50,184 nucleotides of DNA from Pyramidobacter piscolens (GTDB lineage: Bacteria; Synergistota; Synergistia; Synergistales; Dethiosulfovibrionaceae), in assembly GCA_004558205.1 (NCBI GenBank), contig SFDM01000041.1:1-50184 (forward strand), read 5' to 3'. Positions 1-7,242 of the stretch are shown here, in pieces. Every line of letters begins with the position of its first letter. Within the stretch, counting starts at the first letter, position 1. Made by a program: the position numbers and the translations under genes. The notes under the pieces were generated by a model. That model was not told where the DNA came from. It did no database searches and worked only from the letters and a program-made list of their open reading frames with translations.

Positions 1-452
1 GCCAGACCTTGAGACTGCCTCTTAGCTGCTCCGAATTTACTTTAGCAGCGCTGGTTTAGGTTATCCCCGGTAACTACTTTGCAGACGTGATTCTCGAACA
101 GTTTAGGAGTCTTTTCGTCACTTTAACGTGCTCCATGCACGCCGAGGAAAGTTAAAGAGCATGACCGGCCTCCATACTTCCATTCATGAGCTTTCCTGTA
201 CACGCTTCGGTCAGCGTTTTCGTGTACCTCCTAATTTTAAGCCAAGTGACTGGATTTCAAGGAGTGTTCCTTTATCCACGCCGTTCCTATGCCTTGGGAA
301 AACCTATTGTACAACTGACTATCCAATACCTTTCCCTTTGCCAATATGCTATGCCTTAGGCGTTTCCGCTCCCGGTTAGTTGGTTGGCATCTCAGTTTCT
401 CTTCAACTGAGGTCCCCTTGGTGACTCTCTGCAAAGCGTTTCACGGGCGCAC
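1..452 (-). mobile_element. Group II intron, 5' portion (domain I), truncated by window edge
   Basis: Read on the minus strand, the sequence starting at 452 begins GTGCGCCC, the conserved 5' end of group II introns. About 100 nt further in is GCCAACCAACTAACCG followed by an AGCGGAAACGC-type element, and near the window edge is ACCGGGGATAACCTAAACC. All three match, in order, blocks I remember from domain I of the Lactococcus Ll.LtrB intron (GTGCGCCC; GCCAACCTAACCG; CTGGGGATACCCTAAAC). No protein is encoded here. Short open frames in this stretch are the kind often mis-annotated inside intron RNA. The reverse transcriptase/maturase and domains II-VI would lie left of base 1. The 5' exon next to the intron reads AATTGCCCAT, and I could not find a perfect EBS1 partner for it. 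Subclass is not assigned. Confidence 0.8.
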
Positions 453-500
453 ATGGGCAATTAGTATCACAAAGGAAAGAGAAATCTTTTTTTCCCCCTA

Positions 501-529
501 TTGACAAAATATCCTTATTGAGACATAAT
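501..529 (+). promoter_or_regulatory. Sigma-70-type promoter of the Fur-family gene
   Basis: TTGACA at 501-506, a 17-base spacer and CATAAT at 524-529 form a near-consensus promoter. The start codon of the downstream regulator is at 565, so the expected leader is about 30 nt. The group II intron begins only about 50 bases upstream, so the insertion has left this promoter intact. Confidence 0.75.
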
Positions 530-564
530 ACCATTAAAGAATAAATACTGTCGAGGCTAAGTTC

Positions 565-945
565 ATGATCAAGCGAAACACAATTCAGTGCGCTTTAGTT
601 TTGGAAACGGTCAACAAGCTGCGGTGCCATGCCACCGCAGACGAGGTCTACGACGCGATTGTTCAGGAACACCCCAACATCAGCAGAGCCACGGTGTATC
701 GGAATCTAAACCGGCTGTCCCAGCTGGGCAGAATCCATAAAATGGAAATTCCAGGCGGGGCGGACCGTTTTGACCATGAGTGTTACAAGCACTATCACAT
801 TCGGTGTGAAAAGTGCGGCCGCGTCTTCGATGTGGACATGGAGTACATAGCTGATTTGGAAAAAAAAATCAGGGACACCCACGGGTTCGAATTCACCGGC
901 CATGATATCGTCTTCACGGGCATCTGTCCCAACTGCAAAGAATGA
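565..945 (+). CDS. Fur/PerR-family metal-dependent transcriptional regulator
   Basis: A 126-residue protein of normal Fur-family length. The N-terminal two thirds form a winged helix: HATADEVYDAI around residues 22-32, then the recognition helix SRATVYRNLNRL around 48-59. The C-terminal dimer domain has HYHIRCEKCG (about 79-88) and ends CPNC, giving the two CxxC pairs of the structural zinc site. The HECYKHYH stretch supplies candidate regulatory-metal ligands. The wording is closer to PerR-type than to classical Fur proteins, but peroxide, iron and other metals cannot be told apart by eye. A GAGG ribosome site lies 8 bases before the ATG. The next gene follows after 104 bases on the same strand with no terminator between, so they may be co-transcribed. 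Confidence 0.85.
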   Translation: MIKRNTIQCALVLETVNKLRCHATADEVYDAIVQEHPNISRATVYRNLNRLSQLGRIHKMEIPGGADRFDHECYKHYHIRCEKCGRVFDVDMEYIADLEKKIRDTHGFEFTGHDIVFTGICPNCKE

Positions 946-1049
946 CCTATGCTTATCACTATCGACGTCCCGGCAGAATTTAATCGGCGCGCATGGGGGC
1001 GCATCGCATTACCCCGTAAATAAATACAACTCACAAGGGAGAGATCATC

Positions 1050-1613
1050 ATGAGAAGCATTACAAAATTGGACCTGCAGTACGCTCACAGATTCTATGGA
1101 TTTAAGGGAGAAGCCCAGTACCTGCACGGACATACAGGCATCTTGACCATTGAAGTCGAAGATTCGATTGAATCAGGCGTCAACATGGTTTTCCCCTGCA
1201 ACGAAATCCAGAAGACCGCCTGGGAGGTGCTGAAGAACTTTGACCACGCGCTGATTTTGAGAGAAGACGATCCTCTGCTGCCGGCAATCCTCGGAGTCTA
1301 TGAAGCGCAGGGCATCCGCAACGGCGCGCCGAGCAACAAGATGAAGGGCCCCGCTTTCAAGACGGAGCTCGCCACCGCCTACCCCGAGTGCCGCCTGGTC
1401 GTGACGAAGGAAACCATGACCGTCGAAGGCATGATCAAGATCGTCTACGATCTGCTGAAGGACAAGCTGAACATCGCCAAGCTCACCTTTAGCAGCGGCG
1501 TGAACGCGGCTTCCGAGGAATACAAGCCGAGCAAGAAAATTGACCGCTGTCCGCTGTGCGGCATCGCGCTGAACGAGAATGGCGTCTGCCCCAAGTGCGG
1601 ATACAAGAAGTAG
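1050..1613 (+). CDS. 6-pyruvoyl-tetrahydropterin synthase-family protein with C-terminal zinc ribbon
   Basis: 187 residues. The zinc-binding histidines of the PTPS/QueD fold are present: H13, and H26 and H28 in LHGH. So are the catalytic Asp-His pair in NFDHAL (about residues 63-68) and the pterin-anchoring glutamate in TVEG. The catalytic cysteine that normally precedes HGH in QueD (CxxxHGH) or PTPS (CxxxxHGH) is missing. Position 21 is a glutamate, as in the PTPS-III type that makes 6-hydroxymethyl-dihydropterin for folate. After residue about 165 a CPLCG...CPKCG zinc ribbon is appended, which ordinary QueD lacks. An AAGGGAGAG ribosome site precedes the ATG. No queC, queE or queF is nearby, so a queuosine role is not supported by context. 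Family assignment is firm; the substrate is open. Confidence 0.8.
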   Translation: MRSITKLDLQYAHRFYGFKGEAQYLHGHTGILTIEVEDSIESGVNMVFPCNEIQKTAWEVLKNFDHALILREDDPLLPAILGVYEAQGIRNGAPSNKMKGPAFKTELATAYPECRLVVTKETMTVEGMIKIVYDLLKDKLNIAKLTFSSGVNAASEEYKPSKKIDRCPLCGIALNENGVCPKCGYKK

Positions 1614-1674
1614 GCATGGAATCCACGTGCTGTTGTATTGCTTTCAACAGGTAAAAAACTAACCTCTGCCGAAA

Positions 1675-1718
1675 AAGAGCGGCGACAAGCGTAATTTACA
1701 GTGCTTGCCGCCGCTCTT
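1675..1718. terminator. Bidirectional intrinsic terminator between convergent genes
   Basis: AAGAGCGGCGACAAGC (1675-1690) pairs perfectly with 1703-1718, leaving a 12-base loop. On the plus strand the hairpin is followed by CATGTTTTCTCC; on the minus strand it is followed by a short T-run (complement of the A-run at 1672-1676). It lies between the convergent pterin-synthase-like and LysR genes and would terminate both. Confidence 0.8.
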
Positions 1719-2650
1719 CATGTTTTCTCCCCTCGAACCAAGACGTTTTTGCCACCCTCAGGCAAGGTCAAGCTTACGTTGTGTTCAACCCATCGCCGCG
1801 CAAAATTCAGAAAGGTGCGCGTAGCGGGCGCCGCCGTTCTGAGGGACTTCACAGCCATACTGATGATCCTGTACCCTCGGGGTTCGAGCTCCATGGCGCA
1901 GATCTCCTTTTCATGCCCTTGCACAAAGAGCCGCGGAAGGACGCTCATGCCAAGTCCCTGAGCTACCATAGCCAAAGTCACTTCATCGTCGTTGGCGCAA
2001 AACTTTACATGAGGCGTAACTTTAGCTTCTCTCATGATGCGCCCCAGATCATAATTTGCGCCGTCGGCAGGCATAATAAAAGGTTCAAAAGCAATCTGTG
2101 CCCTGGGAAAACGCCTGAGCTTTGCCAGAGGATGTTTCTTGTGCAGCACGGCAAGCATCTTATCCCTGTACAGAGTGAAAAAATCAAACTCCGTGGGCTC
2201 CTGCAACGACAAAAAACCGCAGTCCACGCTGCCGTCGCTGATCCAACGCTCCACTTCTCTATAATCATCGTGATTCATGAGGGTAAAATCAATATGGGGA
2301 TGTTTTTCCTGAAAGGCCGCAATGATCTTGGGAATCCAGTGGACAGATACGCTGGTGATGCTTCCAATCCGCACGGCTCCGACCTCCAGGCCTCTCAAGG
2401 AGCAGGCCGTCTGAAACAGCCGCTCATTCCAGTTCAGCACCTCCCGCAGAGGTTTCAGAATCTGCTCGCCCTCGCTGGTGAGCCTCACTCCGTCTTTACC
2501 TCGCTGAAAGAGAGAAAAGCCCCATTCTTTTTCCAGCGATTTCACGACATGACTGACCGCAGTCTGCGAATATCCCCAAGCTTCCGCCGCTTTGGTCATA
2601 TTTTCAAGTTCAACGGTTTTAACAAAAATTTCGTAACGTGCAAGAGTCAT
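1718..2650 (-). CDS. LysR-family transcriptional regulator
   Basis: 310 residues from the chosen start. The N-terminal winged helix has the LysR signature: NMTKAAEAWGYSQTAVSHVVKSLE (split across about residues 17-40), then LFQRGKDGVRLTSEG. The rest is a type-2 periplasmic-binding-protein effector domain, with VRIGSITSVSVHWIPKII and GLGMSVLPRLF as typical segments. An upstream ATG at 2671 is in frame, but the bases between it and 2650 contain AGGAGG (2658-2663). That is an ideal ribosome site for the ATG at 2650, so the shorter form is preferred. The stop codon lies in the shared terminator. No target can be assigned: the divergent side is 900 bases of non-coding DNA, not a metabolic gene. Confidence 0.88.
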   Translation of the reverse strand: MTLARYEIFVKTVELENMTKAAEAWGYSQTAVSHVVKSLEKEWGFSLFQRGKDGVRLTSEGEQILKPLREVLNWNERLFQTACSLRGLEVGAVRIGSITSVSVHWIPKIIAAFQEKHPHIDFTLMNHDDYREVERWISDGSVDCGFLSLQEPTEFDFFTLYRDKMLAVLHKKHPLAKLRRFPRAQIAFEPFIMPADGANYDLGRIMREAKVTPHVKFCANDDEVTLAMVAQGLGMSVLPRLFVQGHEKEICAMELEPRGYRIISMAVKSLRTAAPATRTFLNFARRWVEHNVSLTLPEGGKNVLVRGEKT

Positions 2651-2922
2651 AAATGGACCTCCTTTCTGCAAAATCTTTCATACCTGCCATAAGAAATGTT
2701 CGTTTTACAGAGCGCCGAAAAAAAGTTATCCTTACTATAGGAAAGGAAAAGACACGCTATAAACCCCTCTATTTCGCAGATTGCTCCGCCTCTGCGTACC
2801 TTCGAAAAGCTTTCCTTTGATTCTCGCACAAGCGGTCATAAACGTTCCAAGATAGGCCCTTTCAGTCCCGGGACCTCTCAAATAAACAAGAGTTTTTTAT
2901 TTTAGTTTTTTAGCCCTTCCTA

Positions 2923-2942
2923 TTTGTGAATATTATCACAAA
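2923..2942. promoter_or_regulatory. CRP/FNR-family operator palindrome
   Basis: TTTGTGA-N6-TCACAAA is a perfect dyad and contains the exact TGTGA-N6-TCACA core of CRP sites. It lies about 270 bases upstream of the LysR start (minus strand) and about 490 bases before the promoter of the esterase. It is therefore not in a canonical position for either gene, and no CRP/FNR gene is in the window. Confidence 0.5.
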
Positions 2943-3031
2943 AAATAAAAGTGCCGTCAACATGTGAAACACGGAACAAATCGTGAAAACTGGGGATTTT
3001 TGCGTTGAAACCATGCAAAAGAAAAAGAGAA

Positions 3032-3067
3032 AGCCGTCCTGTTTTCACAACAGGAGAAAAAACGGCT
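3032..3067. other. Two-part hairpin in intergenic DNA
   Basis: AGCCGT at 3032-3037 pairs with ACGGCT at 3062-3067. Directly inside it CCTGTT (3038-3043) pairs with AACAGG (3049-3054), leaving a one-sided A-rich bulge. On the minus strand the structure is followed by a pyrimidine-rich stretch. It could be a weak terminator or part of a small RNA; nothing decides between them. Confidence 0.35.
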
Positions 3068-3296
3068 GTCAAAATTTAGAAATACCCTGATGAACTCGGT
3101 CCTTCTGGGTTCTTTTGCTGCTCCTGCTGAGCGGATCCCAGGATGGAAAAGTTAGGGCCTTTTTATCAGACTTCCTTCTCAAGCTGCATATCACTTTAGT
3201 TAATTTCGCTGCAAAGAAAAAATCCTTTATGAACTTAAAAATGGTTATCCACAAAAAAGAACATCCAAATAAAAGCACGCAAATGCTTTCAATTAC

Positions 3297-3395
3297 TTAT
3301 CTCATAAATTCTGCCAATTCCTCGTAAATCCATTTCTTTTTCTCGCGGAGGCGTGGAATCTCCTTTTTTGTTACGTCAAAAAGATGAAAAACACT
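3297..3395 (-). pseudogene. Possible C-terminal coding remnant
   Basis: On the minus strand an open stretch of about 30 codons ends at a TAA (3297-3299) and reads HLFDVTKKEIPRLREKKK, then WIYEELAEFM. Its charged, helical composition looks protein-like and contrasts with the surrounding DNA. There is no start codon before an upstream in-frame TGA. It may be the tail of a decayed gene. I do not recognise a family. Confidence 0.22.
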
Positions 3396-3428
3396 TCATC
3401 AAAAAGTAGCAAACTAGAGCTAATTATT

Positions 3429-3457
3429 TTGACAACTTAAGATTGTTTTCATATTTT
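3429..3457 (+). promoter_or_regulatory. Promoter upstream of GDSL esterase
   Basis: TTGACA at 3429-3434 and TATTTT at 3452-3457 are separated by 17 bases. Transcription would start near 3464, giving a leader of about 135 nt before the ATG at 3601. Confidence 0.6.
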
Positions 3458-3600
3458 CTTTTTTCCTCCTCTGTGTTAAATATAATTCAACTTTTACACT
3501 TTTTTGTGACGCTGAAAAGTCCCGTGTCGGGCTTTTGCAGGCCCGCCAGGCAGCCTCATTGGGCCTGCTAAGGGACTGGGAAGAAAGCGAGGAGCAAGCC

Positions 3601-4203
3601 ATGAAGTTTGTCTGTTTGGGCGACAGTTTGACCGAGGGATACGGCGTTCGCGCTGAAATGTGCTGGGTCAGCCTCCTGCCGGAGTTGACGGGATACCAGT
3701 GGATCAACGCGGGCATCAGCGGCGATACCACAAGCGGAATGCTGGCGCGGCTGGACAGAGACGTGATCTCGCGGTCCCCTGACGGCGCCGTGCTGATGGG
3801 GGGCGTCAACGACATCCTCGCGGCAGGGTCCTGCAGCTGCGCCAAAACGAATATGCTCGCCATGGTGCAGCAGCTGGCGGCACGGCAAATCTCCCCCATT
3901 CTGGCCGTCCCCATCCCGCCGCGCGCCGAAGCGCGGCAGCCCTGGAAATCGCTTTCCGATTTCAGCCAAGCCGCGGCGGAAACCAAGGCCTACGCCGAGT
4001 GGCTGCGCCTTTTTTCCGCGGACTTCAGGCTGAGACTCGTGGATTTTGGAGAGGATCTGGAGTCCCGCACAGAGGAGGAGCTGGACCGATTCTACCTTCC
4101 CGACGGGCTGCATCCCTCCCCGGAAGGGCACAGGATTATGGCCCGGAGGATGGCTGGACAGAAATTCTTGCGATTGAGCCCTCGGCGAAACAGAACCAAC
4201 TGA
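3601..4203 (+). CDS. SGNH/GDSL-family esterase or acyl-CoA thioesterase-like hydrolase
   Basis: 200 residues, the usual size for single-domain SGNH hydrolases of the TesA/lysophospholipase type. Block I is GDSLTEG at residues 7-13 with Ser9 as nucleophile. The block II glycine lies in NAGISGDT, block III is GGVNDI, and block V is DGLHPSPEGH with the catalytic Asp and His. An upstream in-frame ATG at 3535 would add 22 residues before the strand that carries GDS. The ATG at 3601 is preceded by GAGGAG and puts GDSL where the family has it. There is no signal peptide, so the enzyme should be cytoplasmic. It precedes the glycine cleavage operon by 140 bases, and no functional link is evident. Confidence 0.85.
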   Translation: MKFVCLGDSLTEGYGVRAEMCWVSLLPELTGYQWINAGISGDTTSGMLARLDRDVISRSPDGAVLMGGVNDILAAGSCSCAKTNMLAMVQQLAARQISPILAVPIPPRAEARQPWKSLSDFSQAAAETKAYAEWLRLFSADFRLRLVDFGEDLESRTEEELDRFYLPDGLHPSPEGHRIMARRMAGQKFLRLSPRRNRTN

Positions 4204-4343
4204 AGAATTCCGGCGCCGCCGCTCGTTATTTTCCTAAATGGATCTTCGGGGCACCATGAGAGGAGGGAAGAGTTCCCGAAGCGTCATATAAAAAAAATCA
4301 CTCGAGACGCAATAGAGAACACATCTAAAAGGAGGAAGCTACG

Positions 4344-5435
4344 ATGGAACAGAAGACCGCTCTGTACGACCGCCATGTGGAACTCGGAGGGAAGATGGTC
4401 CCCTTTGCCGGCTTCATGCTGCCCGTCCAGTTCAAAAAGGGCATTTTGGAGGAGCATATGATCGTCCGCGAGCATGTGGGCATGTTCGACTGCAGCCACA
4501 TGGGAGAGGCGCGCCTGGACGGCCCCGACGCGCTGAAAAACGTCAACAACCTTTTCAGCAACCAGTTTGACAGCATGAAGGACGGCAGCTGCCGCTATGC
4601 CGTGATGCTCTATGAAGACGGCGGCTGCATCGACGACCTGATCGTCTACCGCCGCAGCCAGGACAGCTACTACGTGATCATCAACGCCAGCAACGCGGCG
4701 CGGGATGTGAAGTGGATCTCCGACCATCTCTTTGGCGACGTGGAGCTGACCGATATGTGCGACAGCTACTCCCAGATCGCGGTGCAGGGGCCTGAGGCGC
4801 TCAAAATGGCGGACATCGTCAAGGGCACGCCCCTTCCCGTCAAATACTACACCTTCACAGAGAACGTGATCATCAGCGGCGTGGACTGCTTCGTGTCGCG
4901 CACCGGCTACACGGGCTCCTTCGGCTACGAGCTCTTCATGCCCAACGAGGGCGCCGTGGCGGTCTGGAACGCCCTGCTGGACATGGGCGTGGAGCCCTGC
5001 GGCCTGGGATCCCGTGACACGCTGCGCACCGAAGCGGCGCTCCCCCTCTACGGCCACGAGATCTCCGAGACCATCGACCCGCTGATGGCCGGCCTGGACT
5101 TCGCCGTGAAGATGGATAAGGCAGACTTCATCGGTAAATCGGGGCTGATCAAGCGCGGAACCCCCGCGAAAAAGCGCGTGGGGCTGAAAGTGGTGGGCCG
5201 CGGCGTCATCCGCGACCATCAGGACGTGTACGACGGCGACAAGCTGGTAGGTTTCGTCTCCTCGGGCACCTATATGGCCTGGATCAAGGCGAGCGCCGGC
5301 ATGGCCTTTGTGGACCCCGAGCTGGCCGCGGCGGGCAGGCGGCTGGAAGTGGACGTGCGCGGCCGCAGGGTCCCCGTGGAAGTGGCGCCGCTGCCCTTCT
5401 ACAACACCGCCCGCGAAATTCCGGTTCTTCAGTAG
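4344..5435 (+). CDS. gcvT: Glycine cleavage system T protein (aminomethyltransferase)
   Basis: 363 residues, normal for GcvT. It transfers the methylene group from aminomethyl-lipoyl-GcvH to tetrahydrofolate and releases ammonia. Diagnostic segments are MVPFAGFMLPVQF near the N-terminus, MFDCSHMGE (about 47-55), RTGYTGSFGYEL (folate/aminomethyl pocket) and GLGSRDTLRTEA. The C-terminal barrel ends in the family's typical short tail. An AAAGGAGG ribosome site sits just upstream of the ATG. It is the first gene of gcvT-gcvH-gcvPA-gcvPB-lplA-lpdA. I looked for a glycine riboswitch in the 140-base leader and did not find one. Confidence 0.96.
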   Translation: MEQKTALYDRHVELGGKMVPFAGFMLPVQFKKGILEEHMIVREHVGMFDCSHMGEARLDGPDALKNVNNLFSNQFDSMKDGSCRYAVMLYEDGGCIDDLIVYRRSQDSYYVIINASNAARDVKWISDHLFGDVELTDMCDSYSQIAVQGPEALKMADIVKGTPLPVKYYTFTENVIISGVDCFVSRTGYTGSFGYELFMPNEGAVAVWNALLDMGVEPCGLGSRDTLRTEAALPLYGHEISETIDPLMAGLDFAVKMDKADFIGKSGLIKRGTPAKKRVGLKVVGRGVIRDHQDVYDGDKLVGFVSSGTYMAWIKASAGMAFVDPELAAAGRRLEVDVRGRRVPVEVAPLPFYNTAREIPVLQ

Positions 5436-5478
5436 CAAAAGCTCTAAGACACATACAAATCACAAGGAGGACATCATT

Positions 5479-5856
5479 ATGAACATCAAGAACGATCTCA
5501 AATACACAAAGTCGCATGAATGGGTCAAGGACCTGGGCGAAAACTGCGCCCTTATCGGCCTGGACGACTACGCTCAGGAGCAGCTGGGCGAGCTGGTCTT
5601 CATCAACCTTCCCGAGGCGGGCGACGAGGTGACCGCGGGAGAGTCCTTCTGCGACGTGGAGAGCGTCAAGGCCGTGTCCGACGTGTTTTCCGGGGTCACG
5701 GGCGTCATCGCCGAGGTCAACGCCGACCTGGCCGACAGGCCTCAGCTGGTCAACGAAGATCCCTACGGCGCGTGGCTGGTCAAGGTGGAAAAGGTCTCCG
5801 AGTACGGCGATCTGATGGACGCCGAGGCTTACAAGAAATACTGCGAAAGCCTCTAA
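5479..5856 (+). CDS. gcvH: Glycine cleavage system H protein (lipoyl carrier)
   Basis: 125 residues, the standard H-protein length. It carries the lipoyl arm between the P, T and L proteins. The hammerhead fold is marked by YTKSHEWV at 9-16 and the lipoylation motif ESVKAVSDV with Lys64 as the modified residue. NEDPYGAWLVKV is the conserved C-terminal strand. Longer in-frame reading upstream is ruled out by an AAGGAGG site at 5464-5470, right before the ATG at 5479. It lies 43 bases after gcvT and 63 before gcvPA. Confidence 0.97.
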   Translation: MNIKNDLKYTKSHEWVKDLGENCALIGLDDYAQEQLGELVFINLPEAGDEVTAGESFCDVESVKAVSDVFSGVTGVIAEVNADLADRPQLVNEDPYGAWLVKVEKVSEYGDLMDAEAYKKYCESL

Positions 5857-5919
5857 CCCTTTTTTGCCGGGCGCCGGACACTCTCAAGGCGGCCCGTAAT
5901 TTCAGAAAGGAGTGATCCT

Positions 5920-7242
5920 ATGGGTACTTACGTTCCCTCTACCCAGGAACAAAGGACTGAGATGCTCAAAACGGCGGGGGTATCGTCGTTCGACGAGCTT
6001 TACGCCGACGTTCCCGCCCAGATGTTCTTAAAGGAGGGCGCCCTCAAGCTTCCCGAGGGGCTCTCGGAGATGGAGGTCATGGATCGGGTCAAGGCCATGG
6101 CTTCCAGGAACAAAGTCTTCCCCGTGATCTTCCGCGGCGCCGGCGCTTATAACCACTACATCCCCTCCATCGTCAAGCGCGTCACGGCCAAAGAAGAGTT
6201 CGTCACTGCCTACACCCCCTATCAGGCGGAAATCAGCCAGGGAATCCTGCAGTCCATCTTCGAATATCAGACCATGATCTGCGAACTCACGGGCATGGAC
6301 GCCGCCAACGCTTCGGTTTACGACGGCGCGTCGGCCGCCGCCGAAGCCGCCGCCATGTGCCGTGAGAAGAAGCGCCACAAGATGGTGATCTCCGGAACGA
6401 GCCATCCCGACGTGATCAAGGTGGTCCAGACCTATTGTTTCGGCGCCGACGCCGGCTGCGTCGTGATCCCCGCCAAAGACGGCAGGACCGACCTGGAGGC
6501 CATGAAAGCAGCCTTGGACGACACCGCCGCGTGCGCCTACGTGCAGCAGCCCAACTTCTACGGCCTTTTCGAGGACTGCAGCGCTATCGCCGAGGCTGTC
6601 CACGCAGCGGGAGCCAAGTTCGTCATGGGCGTGAATCCCATCGCGGCGGCGCTCGTCAAAACGCCAGCCGAGTACGGCGCCGATATCGCCGTGGGCGAGG
6701 GGCAGCCCCTGGGCATGCCTATGGCTTTCGGCGGCCCCTATCTCGGATTTATGGCCTGCACGTCGAAAATGCTCAGAAAGCTGCCGGGACGCATCGTGGG
6801 ACAGACCGCCGACGCGCAGGGAAGGCGCTGCTTCGTGCTGACCCTGCAGGCCCGCGAACAGCACATCCGCCGCGAAAAAGCCTCGTCGAACATCTGCTCC
6901 AACCAGGCTCTGTGCGCCCTCACCGCGGGAGTCTATATGGCTTCCATGGGCCCCGAGGGGATGAAGGACGTGGCTTCTCAGTGCTTCGCCAAGGCCCATT
7001 ACCTGGCGACGCGCCTGACGGAGATCCCCGGGTTCAAGATGGTCTACCCCGGCGAGTTCTTCCATGAGTTCGTGACCACGACGCCCGCCGATCCGGCGAA
7101 GATCCTGGCCGCTCTCGAGGAACGGGATATCCTGGGCGGCCTGCCCGTAGAGGGCGGCATCCTGTGGTGCGCCACGGAGAAAAACAGCAAGGCCCAGATC
7201 GACAGCCTTGTCTCTATCCTGAAGGAGGTGTCGGGACAATGA
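5920..7242 (+). CDS. gcvPA: Glycine dehydrogenase (decarboxylating) subunit 1
   Basis: 440 residues, matching the N-terminal half of the split P protein found in many anaerobes and thermophiles. With GcvPB it decarboxylates glycine using PLP and loads the aminomethyl group on GcvH. Recognisable segments are YVPSTQEQRTEML at the start, FRGAGAYNHYIPSIV, FVTAYTPYQAEISQG and LQSIFEYQTMICELTGMD. The PLP lysine is on the partner subunit. A GAAAGGAG site precedes the ATG. The stop overlaps the gcvPB start by four bases (ATGA), the usual coupling for a fixed stoichiometry. Confidence 0.96.
   Translation: MGTYVPSTQEQRTEMLKTAGVSSFDELYADVPAQMFLKEGALKLPEGLSEMEVMDRVKAMASRNKVFPVIFRGAGAYNHYIPSIVKRVTAKEEFVTAYTPYQAEISQGILQSIFEYQTMICELTGMDAANASVYDGASAAAEAAAMCREKKRHKMVISGTSHPDVIKVVQTYCFGADAGCVVIPAKDGRTDLEAMKAALDDTAACAYVQQPNFYGLFEDCSAIAEAVHAAGAKFVMGVNPIAAALVKTPAEYGADIAVGEGQPLGMPMAFGGPYLGFMACTSKMLRKLPGRIVGQTADAQGRRCFVLTLQAREQHIRREKASSNICSNQALCALTAGVYMASMGPEGMKDVASQCFAKAHYLATRLTEIPGFKMVYPGEFFHEFVTTTPADPAKILAALEERDILGGLPVEGGILWCATEKNSKAQIDSLVSILKEVSGQ

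Larger units (their letters stand above)
2651..3600. other. AT-rich intergenic region, no intact gene
   Basis: About 950 bases between the LysR start and the GDSL esterase, clearly richer in A and T than its neighbours. It holds a perfect CRP/FNR-type palindrome at 2923-2942, a two-part hairpin at 3032-3067, a possible coding remnant on the minus strand at 3297-3395, and a promoter at 3429-3457. Open frames of about 70 codons at 3069-3327 on either strand have no ribosome site or recognisable domain, and I do not call them genes. Confidence 0.6.

Noticed and set aside
128..434. Two short open frames on opposite strands
   Set aside because: Both lie inside the group II intron domain I RNA; such frames are common false calls in intron sequence.
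1..452. rRNA or RNase P RNA at the left edge
   Set aside because: Dense stops and structured look suggested a stable RNA, but the 5' GTGCGCCC and the ordered domain I blocks fit a group II intron; no 16S, 23S, tmRNA or RNase P motif was found.
946..1049. preQ1 riboswitch before the pterin synthase-like gene
   Set aside because: The leader lacks the short C-rich loop and A-rich tail of preQ1 aptamers.
3069..3327. Two overlapping 70-codon open frames on opposite strands
   Set aside because: No ribosome site, no recognisable domain, composition like the surrounding AT-rich non-coding DNA.
4204..4343. Glycine riboswitch upstream of gcvT
   Set aside because: A CTTCGGG/CCCGAAG stem is present, but the conserved glycine-aptamer core is not, and there is no room for a tandem aptamer.
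4284..5438. Long minus-strand open frame opposite gcvT (and similar ones opposite gcvPA, folC and hemL/cbiA)
   Set aside because: Antisense shadows produced by GC-rich codon use; the plus-strand proteins match known families end to end.
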